A stretch of 64,000 nucleotides of DNA from contig CAWFPR010000005.1 of NCBI GenBank assembly GCA_963817635.1, positions 1 through 64,000 on the forward strand. Direction: 5' to 3'. Of the stretch, positions 37,908 through 46,874 are shown piece by piece. The DNA is from CAWFPR01 sp963817635 (GTDB taxonomy: Bacteria > Acidobacteriota > Vicinamibacteria > Vicinamibacterales > 2-12-FULL-66-21). The position numbers and the translations under genes were made by a program. The notes under the pieces are model-generated. The model ran no database searches and was not told the origin of the DNA. It saw only the letters and a program-made list of their open reading frames with translations. The first letter of the stretch is position 1; each line of letters opens with the position of its first letter.

Positions 37908-38601
37908 TCGTCGCCGTCAGGGTGACGGCCGCGCGGATTTCGAGATCCCCCGCCGTAATGGGTGTTTCCGCGGCGGCAGCGCCGCCGGAGCGCATCTGCA
38001 TCAGCACGGGCTGCCGTGGCGCCGGAATCCCCTGTCGTTGCTCTTCGATCCGGATCACCGCGTCAACGTGCGCCCCCGCGCCCGCGGCGGCCGCGTCCGC
38101 CCGCGCCCGTGCGTCGACGACCGCCAGCCGCACGGCCTCGCGTTCCGCCGCGTCGCGGTCCTTCAAGTCGAACCGGACTCCGCCGACCGACGTCGCTCCG
38201 GAGCCGACGGCGAGGTCGACGACTTCGCCGACGCGCGACAGGTCGTCGAGCCGGACCTCGACGGCGTTGCGCGCCACGTAGTCCCGGAGCGTCTGCTTGC
38301 CGTCCCTGTAGTCGAATTCCGGCTGGATGTCGTACGCCACCGTGCGGATCGCGTCGGCCGCGATGCCGGCGTTCTTCAGTTTCGCCGTGACCGCGGCCAT
38401 CGCCTCCGCATTGGCCCGCTGCGCCTCCCGGGGGTTTCGTGCGCGCGATTCGGCGGAAATCGAAACCCACGCCCTGTCAGGCGCGCGCTTGACGGTGCCC
38501 TCTCCGCTCGTGATGACGACCGGCCGATCCGGCTGAGGCGCCTGCGCGGCGGCGGGCACCGCAAGCGCCATCAGAAGCGTCGCCAGAACAAGTGTTTTCA
38601 C
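37900..38601 (-). CDS. SIMPL (DUF541) domain periplasmic protein
   Basis: The 233-residue protein starts at GTG 38601 behind GGGAGGAG and has a signal peptide (TLVLATLLMALAVPAAAQA). The SIMPL domain shows VVITSGEGTVKRAPDRAWVS, RAQRANAEAM-like REAQRANAEAMAAVTAKLK, YDIQPEFDYRDGKQTLRDY and ARARADAAAAGAGAHVDAV. Function of the family is poorly defined; secreted or periplasmic. Confidence 0.88.
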   Translation of the reverse strand: MKTLVLATLLMALAVPAAAQAPQPDRPVVITSGEGTVKRAPDRAWVSISAESRARNPREAQRANAEAMAAVTAKLKNAGIAADAIRTVAYDIQPEFDYRDGKQTLRDYVARNAVEVRLDDLSRVGEVVDLAVGSGATSVGGVRFDLKDRDAAEREAVRLAVVDARARADAAAAGAGAHVDAVIRIEEQRQGIPAPRQPVLMQMRSGGAAAAETPITAGDLEIRAAVTLTATIR

Positions 38602-38624
38602 AACTCCTCCCACGCTCTGCGCGC

Positions 38625-38656
<32 letters not shown>

Positions 38657-38667
38657 TTATTCCCCGA

Positions 38668-39462
38668 CTACAGCGAACAGGCGATGCGAAAACCGATCCC
38701 GTACGAGTAGGTGTCAGGGGGCACCTGGTGGCGATGGGTGACGGTGAGCATTTTCATGTCGGCGCTGAGCCAGCTGCCGCCGCGCAGCATCCGCATGGTG
38801 CCGGTGCGCGGCCCTCCCGGCTGGGCTGGCGGCCCGCCATAGGAGAACGGATCGGAGCGATCCTGGACCCACTCCCACACGTTGCCGGCCATGTCGAACA
38901 GGCCGTAGCCGTTCGGCGGGTAGGTCCGGCACCGCGTGGTGCCCTGCGCAGTTTTCTGGGACGGATCCGTCAGGAAATTCGCACTGTTCCGGTCGAGCCG
39001 GTCGCCCCACGGATACCGCTTGCCGTCGAGTCCGCCGCGCGCCGCCTTCTCCCACTCCGCCTCGCTCGGCAGCCGCACGTCGCGGCCCGTGGCCTCGGCC
39101 AGCCATCCGCAGTAGGCGACGGCGTCGGTCCAGCGTACGAGCGTCACCGGATGGTCGAGCCGGTCGAGCGGCGGCGCCCCATCCACCCAGACGTAGGGCT
39201 GGCCGATCGTCCGGAAGGCGCGCTCACGCTCGAGACCACCCGCCGTGACCACCACCGGCAACTCGTAAATGGCTGGCGTGCGCCAGCCTGTCGCCTGAAC
39301 GAACCGCGCGTATTCCGCGTGCGTCACCTCGTGCACGGCCAGCAGGAACGCGTCGACGTGAACGCGGCGCGCCGGGCGCTCGTCCTCATCGGCATCGGGA
39401 GATCCCATCAGGAACTCACCAGCCGGGATCGACGCGAATTCGGGCAGCAGGTCGGCAGGCAT
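38668..39462 (-). CDS. FGE-sulfatase (SUMF1) domain protein
   Basis: The 264-residue protein is a single formylglycine-generating-enzyme-like domain: IPAGEFLMGSPDADEDERP, HEVTHAEYARFVQATG, HPVTLVRWTDAVAYCGWL, RLPSEAEWEKAARGG, KRYPWGD, GLFDMAGNVWEWVQDRSD, LRGGSW and GIGFRIACSL. There is no sulfatase nearby and the two-Cys pattern of true FGEs is not evident, so another role of this fold is likely. No signal peptide seen. Confidence 0.85.
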   Translation of the reverse strand: MPADLLPEFASIPAGEFLMGSPDADEDERPARRVHVDAFLLAVHEVTHAEYARFVQATGWRTPAIYELPVVVTAGGLERERAFRTIGQPYVWVDGAPPLDRLDHPVTLVRWTDAVAYCGWLAEATGRDVRLPSEAEWEKAARGGLDGKRYPWGDRLDRNSANFLTDPSQKTAQGTTRCRTYPPNGYGLFDMAGNVWEWVQDRSDPFSYGGPPAQPGGPRTGTMRMLRGGSWLSADMKMLTVTHRHQVPPDTYSYGIGFRIACSL

Positions 39463-39516
39463 GTGTCAGAAGAGCCATCAGAATAGCTCAACTCGTTTCA
39501 TGTACACTTCTGCCCC

Positions 39517-40647
39517 ATGAGGCTCGACCGGTTTGCGATGGAGCGGCTTCAGTCCACCTGGGAAAACCGCGTGGCCTGGAACTTGTCAGAGAGCGGCGTG
39601 CACCCGCTTCGTCTCGAGGATCTCGCCGACACCGAGGCAGACCGAATCGCGATTTTCGGCCTGGAACTCGGCTATCCCCAGACCAACGGGACCGGTGAGC
39701 TGCGCCAGGCCATCTCCGCCATGTATCCGGCCACCACCGTCGAGCACATCCAGGTCACGAACGGCGGCGCCGAGGCCAACTGCATCTCGCTCTGTCACCT
39801 CGTCCAGCCTGGCGACGACGTGATCGTGATGGTGCCGAACTACATGCAGGCCCCCGGCCTGGCGCGTGGACTCGGGGCGAACGTGCGCCCGTGGCCGCTC
39901 ACCGGCGAAGCCGAAGGCCGTTGGCGCCCCGATCTCGACAGCCTCGGGGCGATGGTGACGGACAGGACGCGGGCGATCCTGATCTGCAACCCGAACAACC
40001 CGACCGGTGCCCGTTTCACCCCCGGCGAACTCGACGCGATCTGCGCCGTCGCCGCCCGCGTCGGAGCGTGGGTCCTTTCGGACGAGATCTACCGGGGCGC
40101 CGAGCTCGACGGAAAGGAGACGGCGTCGGCGTGCGGCCGATACGAACGCGTGCTCGTGACGAGCGGCCTCTCCAAGGCGTACGGGTTGCCGGGGCTGCGC
40201 ATCGGATGGGTCGTCGGCCCGCCGGACACGATCGAGCAGTTGTGGGCCGTGCACGACTACACGACGATCGCGCCCGGCGCGCTGAACGACCGGCTGGCGC
40301 GTATTGCCCTCGCGCCGGACCGGCGTGAGCGGCTGCTGGCCCGCACGCGCGGCATGATCCGGTCGAACTATCCGCTCGTCCGGAAGTGGATCGAGCGGCG
40401 GTCGCCCGCGCTCTCGCACGTTGCGCCTGAGGCCGGCGCGATCGTGTTCGTGCGCTACGCCTATCCCGTCAACTCGACGGCGCTCATCGACCGGCTTCGC
40501 GAGCAGCAAAGCGTGCTCGTCGTGCCCGGCGATCACTTCGAGATGGACGGGTACCTTCGCATCGGATTCGGATCGGATCCGGCGCACCTTGCCCTGGCGC
40601 TCGAGCGCGTCGGCGACACGCTGGACACCCTGGCGCATGCGCGCTGA
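39517..40647 (+). CDS. PLP-dependent aminotransferase, class I/II
   Basis: The 376-residue enzyme has NGGAEANCISL, the AILICNPNNPTGA motif, VLSDEIYRG and the PLP-lysine region VTSGLSKAYGLPGLRIGW. The fold-type I layout is full length. Substrate not determined; the overlapping homoserine dehydrogenase gene suggests an amino-acid role (aspartate-family or related). Confidence 0.9.
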   Translation: MRLDRFAMERLQSTWENRVAWNLSESGVHPLRLEDLADTEADRIAIFGLELGYPQTNGTGELRQAISAMYPATTVEHIQVTNGGAEANCISLCHLVQPGDDVIVMVPNYMQAPGLARGLGANVRPWPLTGEAEGRWRPDLDSLGAMVTDRTRAILICNPNNPTGARFTPGELDAICAVAARVGAWVLSDEIYRGAELDGKETASACGRYERVLVTSGLSKAYGLPGLRIGWVVGPPDTIEQLWAVHDYTTIAPGALNDRLARIALAPDRRERLLARTRGMIRSNYPLVRKWIERRSPALSHVAPEAGAIVFVRYAYPVNSTALIDRLREQQSVLVVPGDHFEMDGYLRIGFGSDPAHLALALERVGDTLDTLAHAR

Positions 40648-41704
40648 CCTTGCGCTCGTCGGCTTCGGCCACGTCGGACAGCGGTTCGCCACGCTGCTGG
40701 CCGAGCGCTCGGACCGTCTCGCCGCGGACTGCGACCTCGACACCCGGATCGTGGGCATCTCCACCGGACGCCACGATGCCACCTGGAGCGATGACGGCGT
40801 GGACATCGCTCGCGCGATCGACACAGTCAGGCGGGGCGGGTCGCTGGCGGGCCTCGGGCAGGCCGTTCCCCCGGCGAGTTCCTTCGATCTGATCGGCCGG
40901 CTCGGACGGTCGGCCGCCGATCTGCGCGTCGTCGTCGAAACCACCGTGCTCGACATCCGGGCGGGACAGCCGGCGATCGATCACGTGCGCGCGGCGATTG
41001 ATGCCGGCTGCGACGTCGCAACGGCCAACAAGGGACCGGCGGCGTTTGCCTACGCGGAGCTTCGGGACCGGGCGGACGCGCGGGGCGTGTCGTTCCTCTT
41101 CGAAGGCGCGGTGATGGACGGCATCCCGGTCTTCAACCTGGTGCGCGAGACGCTGCCGGCCGTCGAGATCCTGGGTTTTCGCGGCGTCGTGAACAGCACG
41201 ACGAATCACATCCTGTCGGCGCTCGAGGACGGCGACGAGTTCGCACCCGCGCTGGCGCGCATGCAGCAGCTCGGCATCGCCGAGGCCGATCCCTCCCTCG
41301 ACGTGGACGGCTGGGATGCCGCCGCCAAGACGGCCGCGCTCGCGAACGTCCTGATGGATGCGCGGACGACCCCGCATGAGGTACACCGCACGGGGCTCGA
41401 CGCCGGCGCGGCGCACGTCGCCAGACGCGCGATCGAACAGGGACGCCGGCTGCGCCTGGTGGCTTCGGCGGCGCGCACCGCCGGCGGCCTGGTTGAAACC
41501 GCGGTTGCGCCGATGGAACTGCCGGCGGCCGATCTGCTGGCCGGGCTGCGCGGGCAGGCCAACGCGCTCGTGCTGCGGACGGATCTGCTCGGAGAGATCG
41601 CGATCTGTCAGCTCGACGGCAGCCTGACCCAGACCGCCTACGCCCTGCTGAGCGACCTCGTCACGATCCGGAAGCGAGCCGCGAGCGGAGCGCGGCCTCG
41701 TTGA
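40637..41704 (+). CDS. hom: Homoserine dehydrogenase
   Basis: The 355-residue enzyme starts at ATG 40637, overlapping the aminotransferase by 11 nt. It has the Rossmann GFGHVGQRFATLL, ATANKGPAAFAYAEL with the catalytic lysine context, GVVNSTTNHILSALEDG, EADPSLDVDGWDAAAK. It reduces aspartate semialdehyde to homoserine for Thr/Met synthesis. No ACT domain. Its 3' end overlaps the convergent glutaredoxin gene by 44 nt. Confidence 0.9.
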   Translation: MRADLALVGFGHVGQRFATLLAERSDRLAADCDLDTRIVGISTGRHDATWSDDGVDIARAIDTVRRGGSLAGLGQAVPPASSFDLIGRLGRSAADLRVVVETTVLDIRAGQPAIDHVRAAIDAGCDVATANKGPAAFAYAELRDRADARGVSFLFEGAVMDGIPVFNLVRETLPAVEILGFRGVVNSTTNHILSALEDGDEFAPALARMQQLGIAEADPSLDVDGWDAAAKTAALANVLMDARTTPHEVHRTGLDAGAAHVARRAIEQGRRLRLVASAARTAGGLVETAVAPMELPAADLLAGLRGQANALVLRTDLLGEIAICQLDGSLTQTAYALLSDLVTIRKRAASGARPR

Positions 41705-41900
41705 AGCCGGCGACTGGCGTGCCGTTGACGACCGTCACGGGCACCGTCCGCAGACCGAGGGCCAGCAGTTCGTCGTACGCCGCGCCGTCTTCGTCGACGT
41801 TCTTCAGGGTGAACGGGTAACCCTCGCGTGAAAGAAACTCTTTCACCAGATCGCAGGCCCGTCAGTGCGAGCCGCTGTACACGATGATGTCGAGCGACAT
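41661..41900 (-). CDS. Glutaredoxin selenoprotein candidate (TGA = Sec13, UxxC)
   Basis: From ATG 41900 the frame reads SLDIIVYSGSH, then TGA (41864-41862), then RACDLVKEFLSREGYPFTL and the glutaredoxin body with LRTVPVTVVNGTPVAGF, 79 residues in total, the normal length. The TGA occupies the first position of the CxxC redox motif, giving UxxC. The cis-Pro TVPVTV and GF motifs confirm the fold. A SECIS-like hairpin lies at 41846-41828, its loop 22 nt after the TGA, and the context is UGAC. Without readthrough only a 12-residue peptide would be made. The start overlaps the divergent CoA-transferase start by 2 nt or more, so both promoters must lie inside the opposite gene. Confidence 0.85.
41828..41846 (-). 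promoter_or_regulatory. Bacterial SECIS-like hairpin of the glutaredoxin gene
   Basis: On the minus strand a perfect 7-bp stem GTGAAAG/CTTTCAC closes a five-base loop AGTTT, beginning 15 nt after the TGA with the loop 22 nt after it. The early G followed by U in a small apical loop matches bacterial SECIS elements. Function inferred. Confidence 0.75.
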
Positions 41901-43095
41901 GAATCAATTGTATCCCCCGCTGTCCGGCTTCACGGTCGTCGACCTGACCCGCGTGCTCTCGGGCCCCTACTGCACGATGCAGCTCGCCGACATGGGCGCG
42001 CGCGTCATCAAGGTCGAGCAGCCCGGCAAGGGCGATGACACCCGAGGGTGGGGGCCGCCGTTCGTCGAGGGAGAGAGCGCCTATTTCCTGAGCGTGAACC
42101 GGAACAAGGAAAGCCTGACGCTCGACCTGAAGGATTCGGGCGCGCGGCGCGTGCTCGAGCGGCTGCTCGATCGCGCCGACGTCCTGGTCGAAAATTTCCG
42201 GCCGGGAACGATGTCGCGCCTCGGCCTCGGCTATGCGGACATGGCCGCGCGATGGCCGCGGCTCGTCTATTGCTCGATCTCCGGGTTCGGTCAGTCGGGA
42301 CCGCGGCGGGCCGAGGCGGGCTACGACGCGGTGATGCAGGCAGAGGGCGGACTGATGAGCATTACCGGGGCGGGCGACGGCCCGCCGTACCGGCTGGGTG
42401 TCGCGATCTCCGACATCGCGACGGGCATGTTCGCCGCCCAGGGAATCACGCTCGCGCTGCTCGCGCGCGAGCGCACGGGAACCGGCCAGCTCGTGGACGT
42501 CGGCATGCTCGATGCGACGGCCGCTCTGCTGACCTATCAAGCCGGCATCTACTTCGCCACCGGCGCGCCGCCGCCGCGGATGGGCAACCGGCACCCGACG
42601 ATCGTCCCGTACGAGACGCTGTCGGCGTCAGACGGCGATTTCGTCGTCGCGGTCGGCAACGATGATCTGTGGCGCCGCTTCTGCGGGGTCATCGGCGCCG
42701 ACGACATCGTCGCGGACGAACGATTCGCCACCAACCGCGCGCGCGTATCGAACTACGAGGCGCTCAGGCCCCACCTCGTCGAGCGCCTGCGCGCGCGTCC
42801 GCGCGCCGAATGGGTGAGCGCGCTCAAGGCCGCCGGCGTGCCGTGCGGCTCGGTGCGGGACGTGGCCGAGGTGCTTGGCGACGAGCAGCTGCGCGCGCGC
42901 GACATGATCCAGGAAGTGGAGCACGCGACTGCCGGCGTGGTCCGCGTCACGGGCGTGCCGATCAAGCTCTCGGCAACGCCCGGCAGCGTGCGAAGCGCGC
43001 CGCCCGTACTCGGCCAGCACACGGACGCCATCCTTCGGGAACTGGGTGCGCCGGACGACGAGATCGCGCGGCTGCGAGCCGCCGGAGCGATCTAA
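41899..43095 (+). CDS. CaiB/BaiF family III CoA transferase
   Basis: The 398-residue protein begins LSGFTVVDLTRVLSGPYCT and continues ADMGARVIKVEQPGKGDDTR, FLSVNRNKESLTLDLK, VLVENFRPGTMSRLGLG, with the catalytic Asp in SISGFGQSGPRRAEAGYDAVMQ-like context (here AGYDAVMQAEGG). It transfers CoA between acyl donors and acceptors. ATG 41899 is favoured; ATGs at 41884 and 41887 in frame would overlap the divergent selenoprotein start further. Substrate not visible. Confidence 0.92.
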   Translation: MNQLYPPLSGFTVVDLTRVLSGPYCTMQLADMGARVIKVEQPGKGDDTRGWGPPFVEGESAYFLSVNRNKESLTLDLKDSGARRVLERLLDRADVLVENFRPGTMSRLGLGYADMAARWPRLVYCSISGFGQSGPRRAEAGYDAVMQAEGGLMSITGAGDGPPYRLGVAISDIATGMFAAQGITLALLARERTGTGQLVDVGMLDATAALLTYQAGIYFATGAPPPRMGNRHPTIVPYETLSASDGDFVVAVGNDDLWRRFCGVIGADDIVADERFATNRARVSNYEALRPHLVERLRARPRAEWVSALKAAGVPCGSVRDVAEVLGDEQLRARDMIQEVEHATAGVVRVTGVPIKLSATPGSVRSAPPVLGQHTDAILRELGAPDDEIARLRAAGAI

Positions 43096-43137
43096 GGGCC
43101 GGATTGCCGGGGCAGGATGCGGCGACGCCGGCCGCCG

Positions 43138-43566
43138 CTACCGCTCCACGAAGGGAATGATTTCGTTCAGGAGGTAGCCGAGGACATCCTCTTCGGTCAG
43201 CCCGGCCACCGGCGCGCGTTCGCGCAGCGCATGGACGGCGGTCACCATGCGGCGGCCGCGGCCACGGCTCGTGCGTACGACGACCTCGGGCGGGTCGGTC
43301 GTCTCGTCGAGCGCGAGCTCGATGAAGTCGTCGGGAGAGCGCTCGGCCGCGAGGCGAACGGACCCGGCCGGCGTGGAGACCTTGAACAGGTGCCCTTCGC
43401 CGACCAGCGCCGCAGCGACGCTGTGGAACGCCGGCACCGCGAGCCCGGTGAGGAACACGTCATAGTCGCGCACGGCTTCAGCCGTTCGCGCGCGGCGTTC
43501 GGCAGCCCTCACACGCGCCGCTTCGATCGCGGCGCGCACGCGGCGCCGGATGTCGGACACTTCCAT
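43138..43566 (-). CDS. Hypothetical protein, 142 residues
   Basis: Not recognised. It starts with an Arg/Ala-rich helix (RRRVRAAIEAARVRAAERRARTA), followed by a mixed alpha/beta part (FHSVAAALVGEGHLFKVSTP, DDFIELALDETTDPPEVVVR) and ends EDVLGYLLNEIIPFVER. No membrane segment. It lies 3 bp downstream of the PilT-like gene on the same strand, so it may function with it. Confidence 0.65.
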   Translation of the reverse strand: MEVSDIRRRVRAAIEAARVRAAERRARTAEAVRDYDVFLTGLAVPAFHSVAAALVGEGHLFKVSTPAGSVRLAAERSPDDFIELALDETTDPPEVVVRTSRGRGRRMVTAVHALRERAPVAGLTEEDVLGYLLNEIIPFVER

Positions 43567-43569
43567 CCG

Positions 43570-46352
43570 TCAGCCCCACCTCTCCACGTCCGACACGTCG
43601 ATGCCGTCGCGCTCGAGGGCGGCAATCAGGCTGGCGCGGTCGGGTGCGCAGCGGCACGCTTCCGCAACTTCGATCGCGCCGTCGCGCACGAGCGCGCCGA
43701 GCGCATCGTTCATCGTCACCATCCCGAGCCGGCGGCCGCCGTCGATGGCGATCGGCAGCTGCGAGAACAGCCCGTCGAGAATCAGCTTCTCCACCGCGGG
43801 ACTGTTGAGCAGCAGCTCGCGCGCGCCAATCCGGCCGCCTGTCGGCTTGCGCGCGAGCGTCTGCGCCACAACCGCGCGCAGCGATCCGGCGAGCAGGGCG
43901 CGTACCGGCGCCCGCCGGTCTGCCGGAAAGGCGCCGATGAGCCGTTCGATCGCCGCCGAGGCCGTCGGGGCGGAGATGCCGCCGAACACGAGCCGTCCGG
44001 CGCGTGCGGCATCGAGCGCTACCGAAAGGGCCTCGGGTGCGCGCAGATCCTCGATGACCAGAACGTCCGGCCCCTCGCGAAGCGCCGCACGCGCCGCCGA
44101 CGCGATCGCTTCGCCGTCGGGAGCCGATTGCCGCTGGCTGATGAAGGAGTGCCGCTTCTCGTGGGTGGTCCGGATGTGCGATTCGATGGTGATGACGTGA
44201 TCGTTGCGCGTGCGGTTGATCAAATCCACGAAGGCGTCGAGCATCGTGGACTTGCCGCTGCCGCGCGGTCCGGCGATGACGACGAGCCCGTCGGCCTCTC
44301 CGCAGAGCGCCTGGATTCGCGGGCTGAGGCCAATCTCGTCGGCGCTGCTCACGTTCGGCGACGCCAGGTGGAAGATGAGCCCCGTGCCGGAGTCGTCGCG
44401 GAACGTCACGCACCGGACGCGGCCGACGCCTTTGACGACGCACGTCCATTCCGATGTCGCTTCGGCCACCTGGTCGCGCGGCGCGAACTCGAACGTGAAT
44501 CGATCGATCTCGGCTCCGGGCACGCAGGCTTCGGTGCCGAGCAGCGCGATTCCGCCGTCAATCCTGACCATCGGGCGGGAATCCGCGACGGCATACAGAG
44601 TCGAGGCTCCACGGGCAGCTGCCGTCTTCAGCAGCGCCAGGAGCGAAGCTTCGGTCGAGGCGGCCGGTGCCGCCACGGCGGGCTGCGGCCGCAGCTTCAG
44701 CGTCGGCTTGGCAATGGGCACGACGGTGGCCGCGACCGGTTCCGGAACGGGCACCGCTTCGGCGCCAGCGGCCGGGGCTGAGGCTACAGGCTCGACAACC
44801 GGCGGCGGAGCGACGGGTTCCTGCGCAACCACCGGGACGACCGGCGGCTCGACGACCGGGGCTCGGCGACGGGTTGCGACAGCCGGCCGCGGAGCCACGG
44901 GTTCCTGCGCAACCGCCTCGACGACCGGCGGCTCGGCGACCGGGGCTCGGCGACGGGTTCGACAGCCTGCGGCGGAGCCACGGGTTCCTGCGCAACCACC
45001 GGGACGACCGGCGGCTCGGCGACCGGGGCTGCGGCGACGGGCTCGACAATCGGCGGCGGAGCCACGGGTTCCTGCGCAACCGCCTGGACGACCGGCGGCT
45101 CGGCGACCGGGGCTTCGGCGACGGGTTCGACAACCTGCGGCGGAGCCACGGGTTCCTGCGCAACCGCCTCGACGACCGGGGCTGCGGCGACCGGGGCTTC
45201 CGCGACAGGTTCGGCGGCCTGCGGCGGAGCCACGGGTTCCTGCGCAACCACCGGGACGACCGGCGGCTCGGCGACCGGGGCTGCGGCGACCGGTTCGGCT
45301 GCCTGCAGCGGAGCGACGGGTTCCTGCGCAACCGCCCGACGACCTGCGGCTCGGCGATCGGGGCTGCGGCAACGGGTTCCGCAGCCTGCGGTGGAGCTAC
45401 GGGTTCCTGCGCGACCGCCTCGACGACCGGCGGCTCGCGATCGGACTTCGCGAGGCTCGCGGCGACCGGGGCTTCCGCGACAGGTTCGAGTGCCGGCGGC
45501 TCGGCGACCGGTTCCTGCGCGACCGTCTCGACAACCGGCGGCGGAGCTACGGGTTCCTGCGCGACCGCCTCGACGACGGACACCTGCGGCTCGATCCCGA
45601 CAAGCTCCCAGTGCTCGACGTCTTCCTCCTCGGTCGGCCCCGATCTCGATGGACTCCCAGTCGGCGACCTCCACGTCGGCCACGATTTCCATGGCCTGCC
45701 ACTCGACGACGGGCTCGACGTCGGCAGGCGGCATGGCATCCGGCCCCGCGACGGCGACGTCCTCGAGCGATGGGGCTGCTTCGGGAAGGACGGGAATCGT
45801 GTCCTGCGGCGTCAGCCCGACTATCGGGGCAGACGGCCCGGCCGCGAGGACCTCCGGGGCTTCCTCAACGGCCGGCGGCTCCTCGATTCCCGGAAGCTCC
45901 GACACGGAATCCGGCGCAATCGCCGCCGTCTCCGCGGCGGGCATTTCAATTACCGGCTCGACGATCGCCGGTTCGACCGCCGCCAGCTTCCGCCGGACTT
46001 CGACCCACACATCGTCGCCGCCGCGAGCCGCGGTGACGATGAAGGGCTGTCCGCCCTCGATGGTCGGTTCGAGCTCGTATTCGATCGCGCTGAGCTCGTC
46101 GAGCAGACGGCGCTGTTCGGCGGGCAGGATCTGCACGAGCATGCCCAGAATTGCATCGGCTGTCAGCGGCCGCGAGGACAGCTCGACCTGCCCCCAGGAG
46201 AGCGGCCCGCGCAGCGAGTTCATCGCGGTCGACGTCGTCACGACGTACGGCTTTTCGCCGACGTGCATGACCAGCGAGTCGCCATCCAGGCGGATGATCG
46301 CGTCGAGGAGCGAGTCGAGAAGCGTCACGTTATCCACTTGTCTTTCGGTCAA
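43570..46352 (-). CDS. PilT/VirB11-like ATPase with long Pro/Ala/Val/Glu repeat linker (frame breaks)
   Basis: The N-terminal 140 residues form an alpha/beta domain (LLDAIIRLDGDSLVMHVGEK, LLDELSAIEYELEP). Then comes a linker with about ten copies of a 27-residue unit of the type VAEPPVVEAVAQEPVAPPQ, and a C-terminal secretion-ATPase domain: VIAGPRGSGKSTMLDAFVDL (Walker A), ITIESHIRTTHEKRHSFISQ (Asp-box-like), and DVLVIEDLRAPEALSVALDAAR (Walker B), ending in the PilT-like RMGMV-type segment GRRLGMVTMNDAL. The frame changes near 45650 (extra G), 45335 and 44960 within repetitive DNA. Role: probably motor or regulator of a type IV pilus-like system; no pilus genes adjacent. Confidence 0.75.
44780..45600. 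repeat. Intragenic 81-bp repeats (about ten copies)
   Basis: Imperfect 81-84-bp direct repeats with the plus-strand core GGAGCCACGGGTTCCTGCGC recur across the linker of the PilT-like gene and encode the VAQEPVAPP units. The near-identity of copies suggests recent expansion or gene-internal recombination and makes assembly errors likely here. Confidence 0.85.
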
Positions 46353-46786
46353 TCGGGGCCGGCGCTGTAGGCCGCGCTTCCATCGTAGATTCGGACCAGT
46401 TCGACCAGCTTGTAGCCCTTCGTCTGGTATGGAGCCACGATCCGCTGTGTCCTGAGGTACTGGAGCATACCCTCGTCTTCGTAGTCGGGCTCGCCCACGT
46501 CATCGAGGCGCGCGAGGGCGGATCCGAGACCCGCCAGCGTCAGCCGCTTCTCGTAGACGGTGCGTGACGCAGGCACAATCACGAAGCGCCGGCCTGGCAC
46601 GCGCCGGGCGACCGTCTCGAAGACCACGAACAGCTCGTTGCTGATGAAGCTGAATCCGGCGTCTGCCCGCGAGGCGGGCGCGTCTTCGACTTTCAGCATG
46701 TGCACGCCAGCCAGCCCGCCGATAGCCTCCATCAGCCGACGTGTGAAGTCCCCCTCCCCGGACCAGCCGGCAGCATCCACGTCCAC
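46349..46786 (-). CDS. Hypothetical protein, 145 residues, coupled to the PilT-like gene
   Basis: Not recognised. GTG 46786 follows GGGAG at suitable spacing; the protein has FTRRLMEAIGGLAGVHMLKV, GFSFISNELFVVFETVARR and ends in VELVRIYDGSAAYSAGPD. It looks soluble and globular. Its stop overlaps the start of the PilT-like gene (ATGA), so the two are translationally coupled, and the following 142-residue gene may belong too. Confidence 0.65.
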   Translation of the reverse strand: MDVDAAGWSGEGDFTRRLMEAIGGLAGVHMLKVEDAPASRADAGFSFISNELFVVFETVARRVPGRRFVIVPASRTVYEKRLTLAGLGSALARLDDVGEPDYEDEGMLQYLRTQRIVAPYQTKGYKLVELVRIYDGSAAYSAGPD

Positions 46787-46874
46787 GACAGGATCATAAC
46801 TCCCGGGGCCCCTGCGGGGACCTGGGAATGGGTCGCGGATGCGTCGCGGCCGGCCAGACGCGACGTCGCGGACG

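Noticed and set aside
44204..46036. Long plus-strand reading frame (about 610 codons) opposite the PilT-like gene
   Set aside because: It is a shadow of the repeat-rich minus-strand gene; its product is low-complexity Arg/Gly/Ser without any fold, while the minus strand gives a recognisable ATPase.
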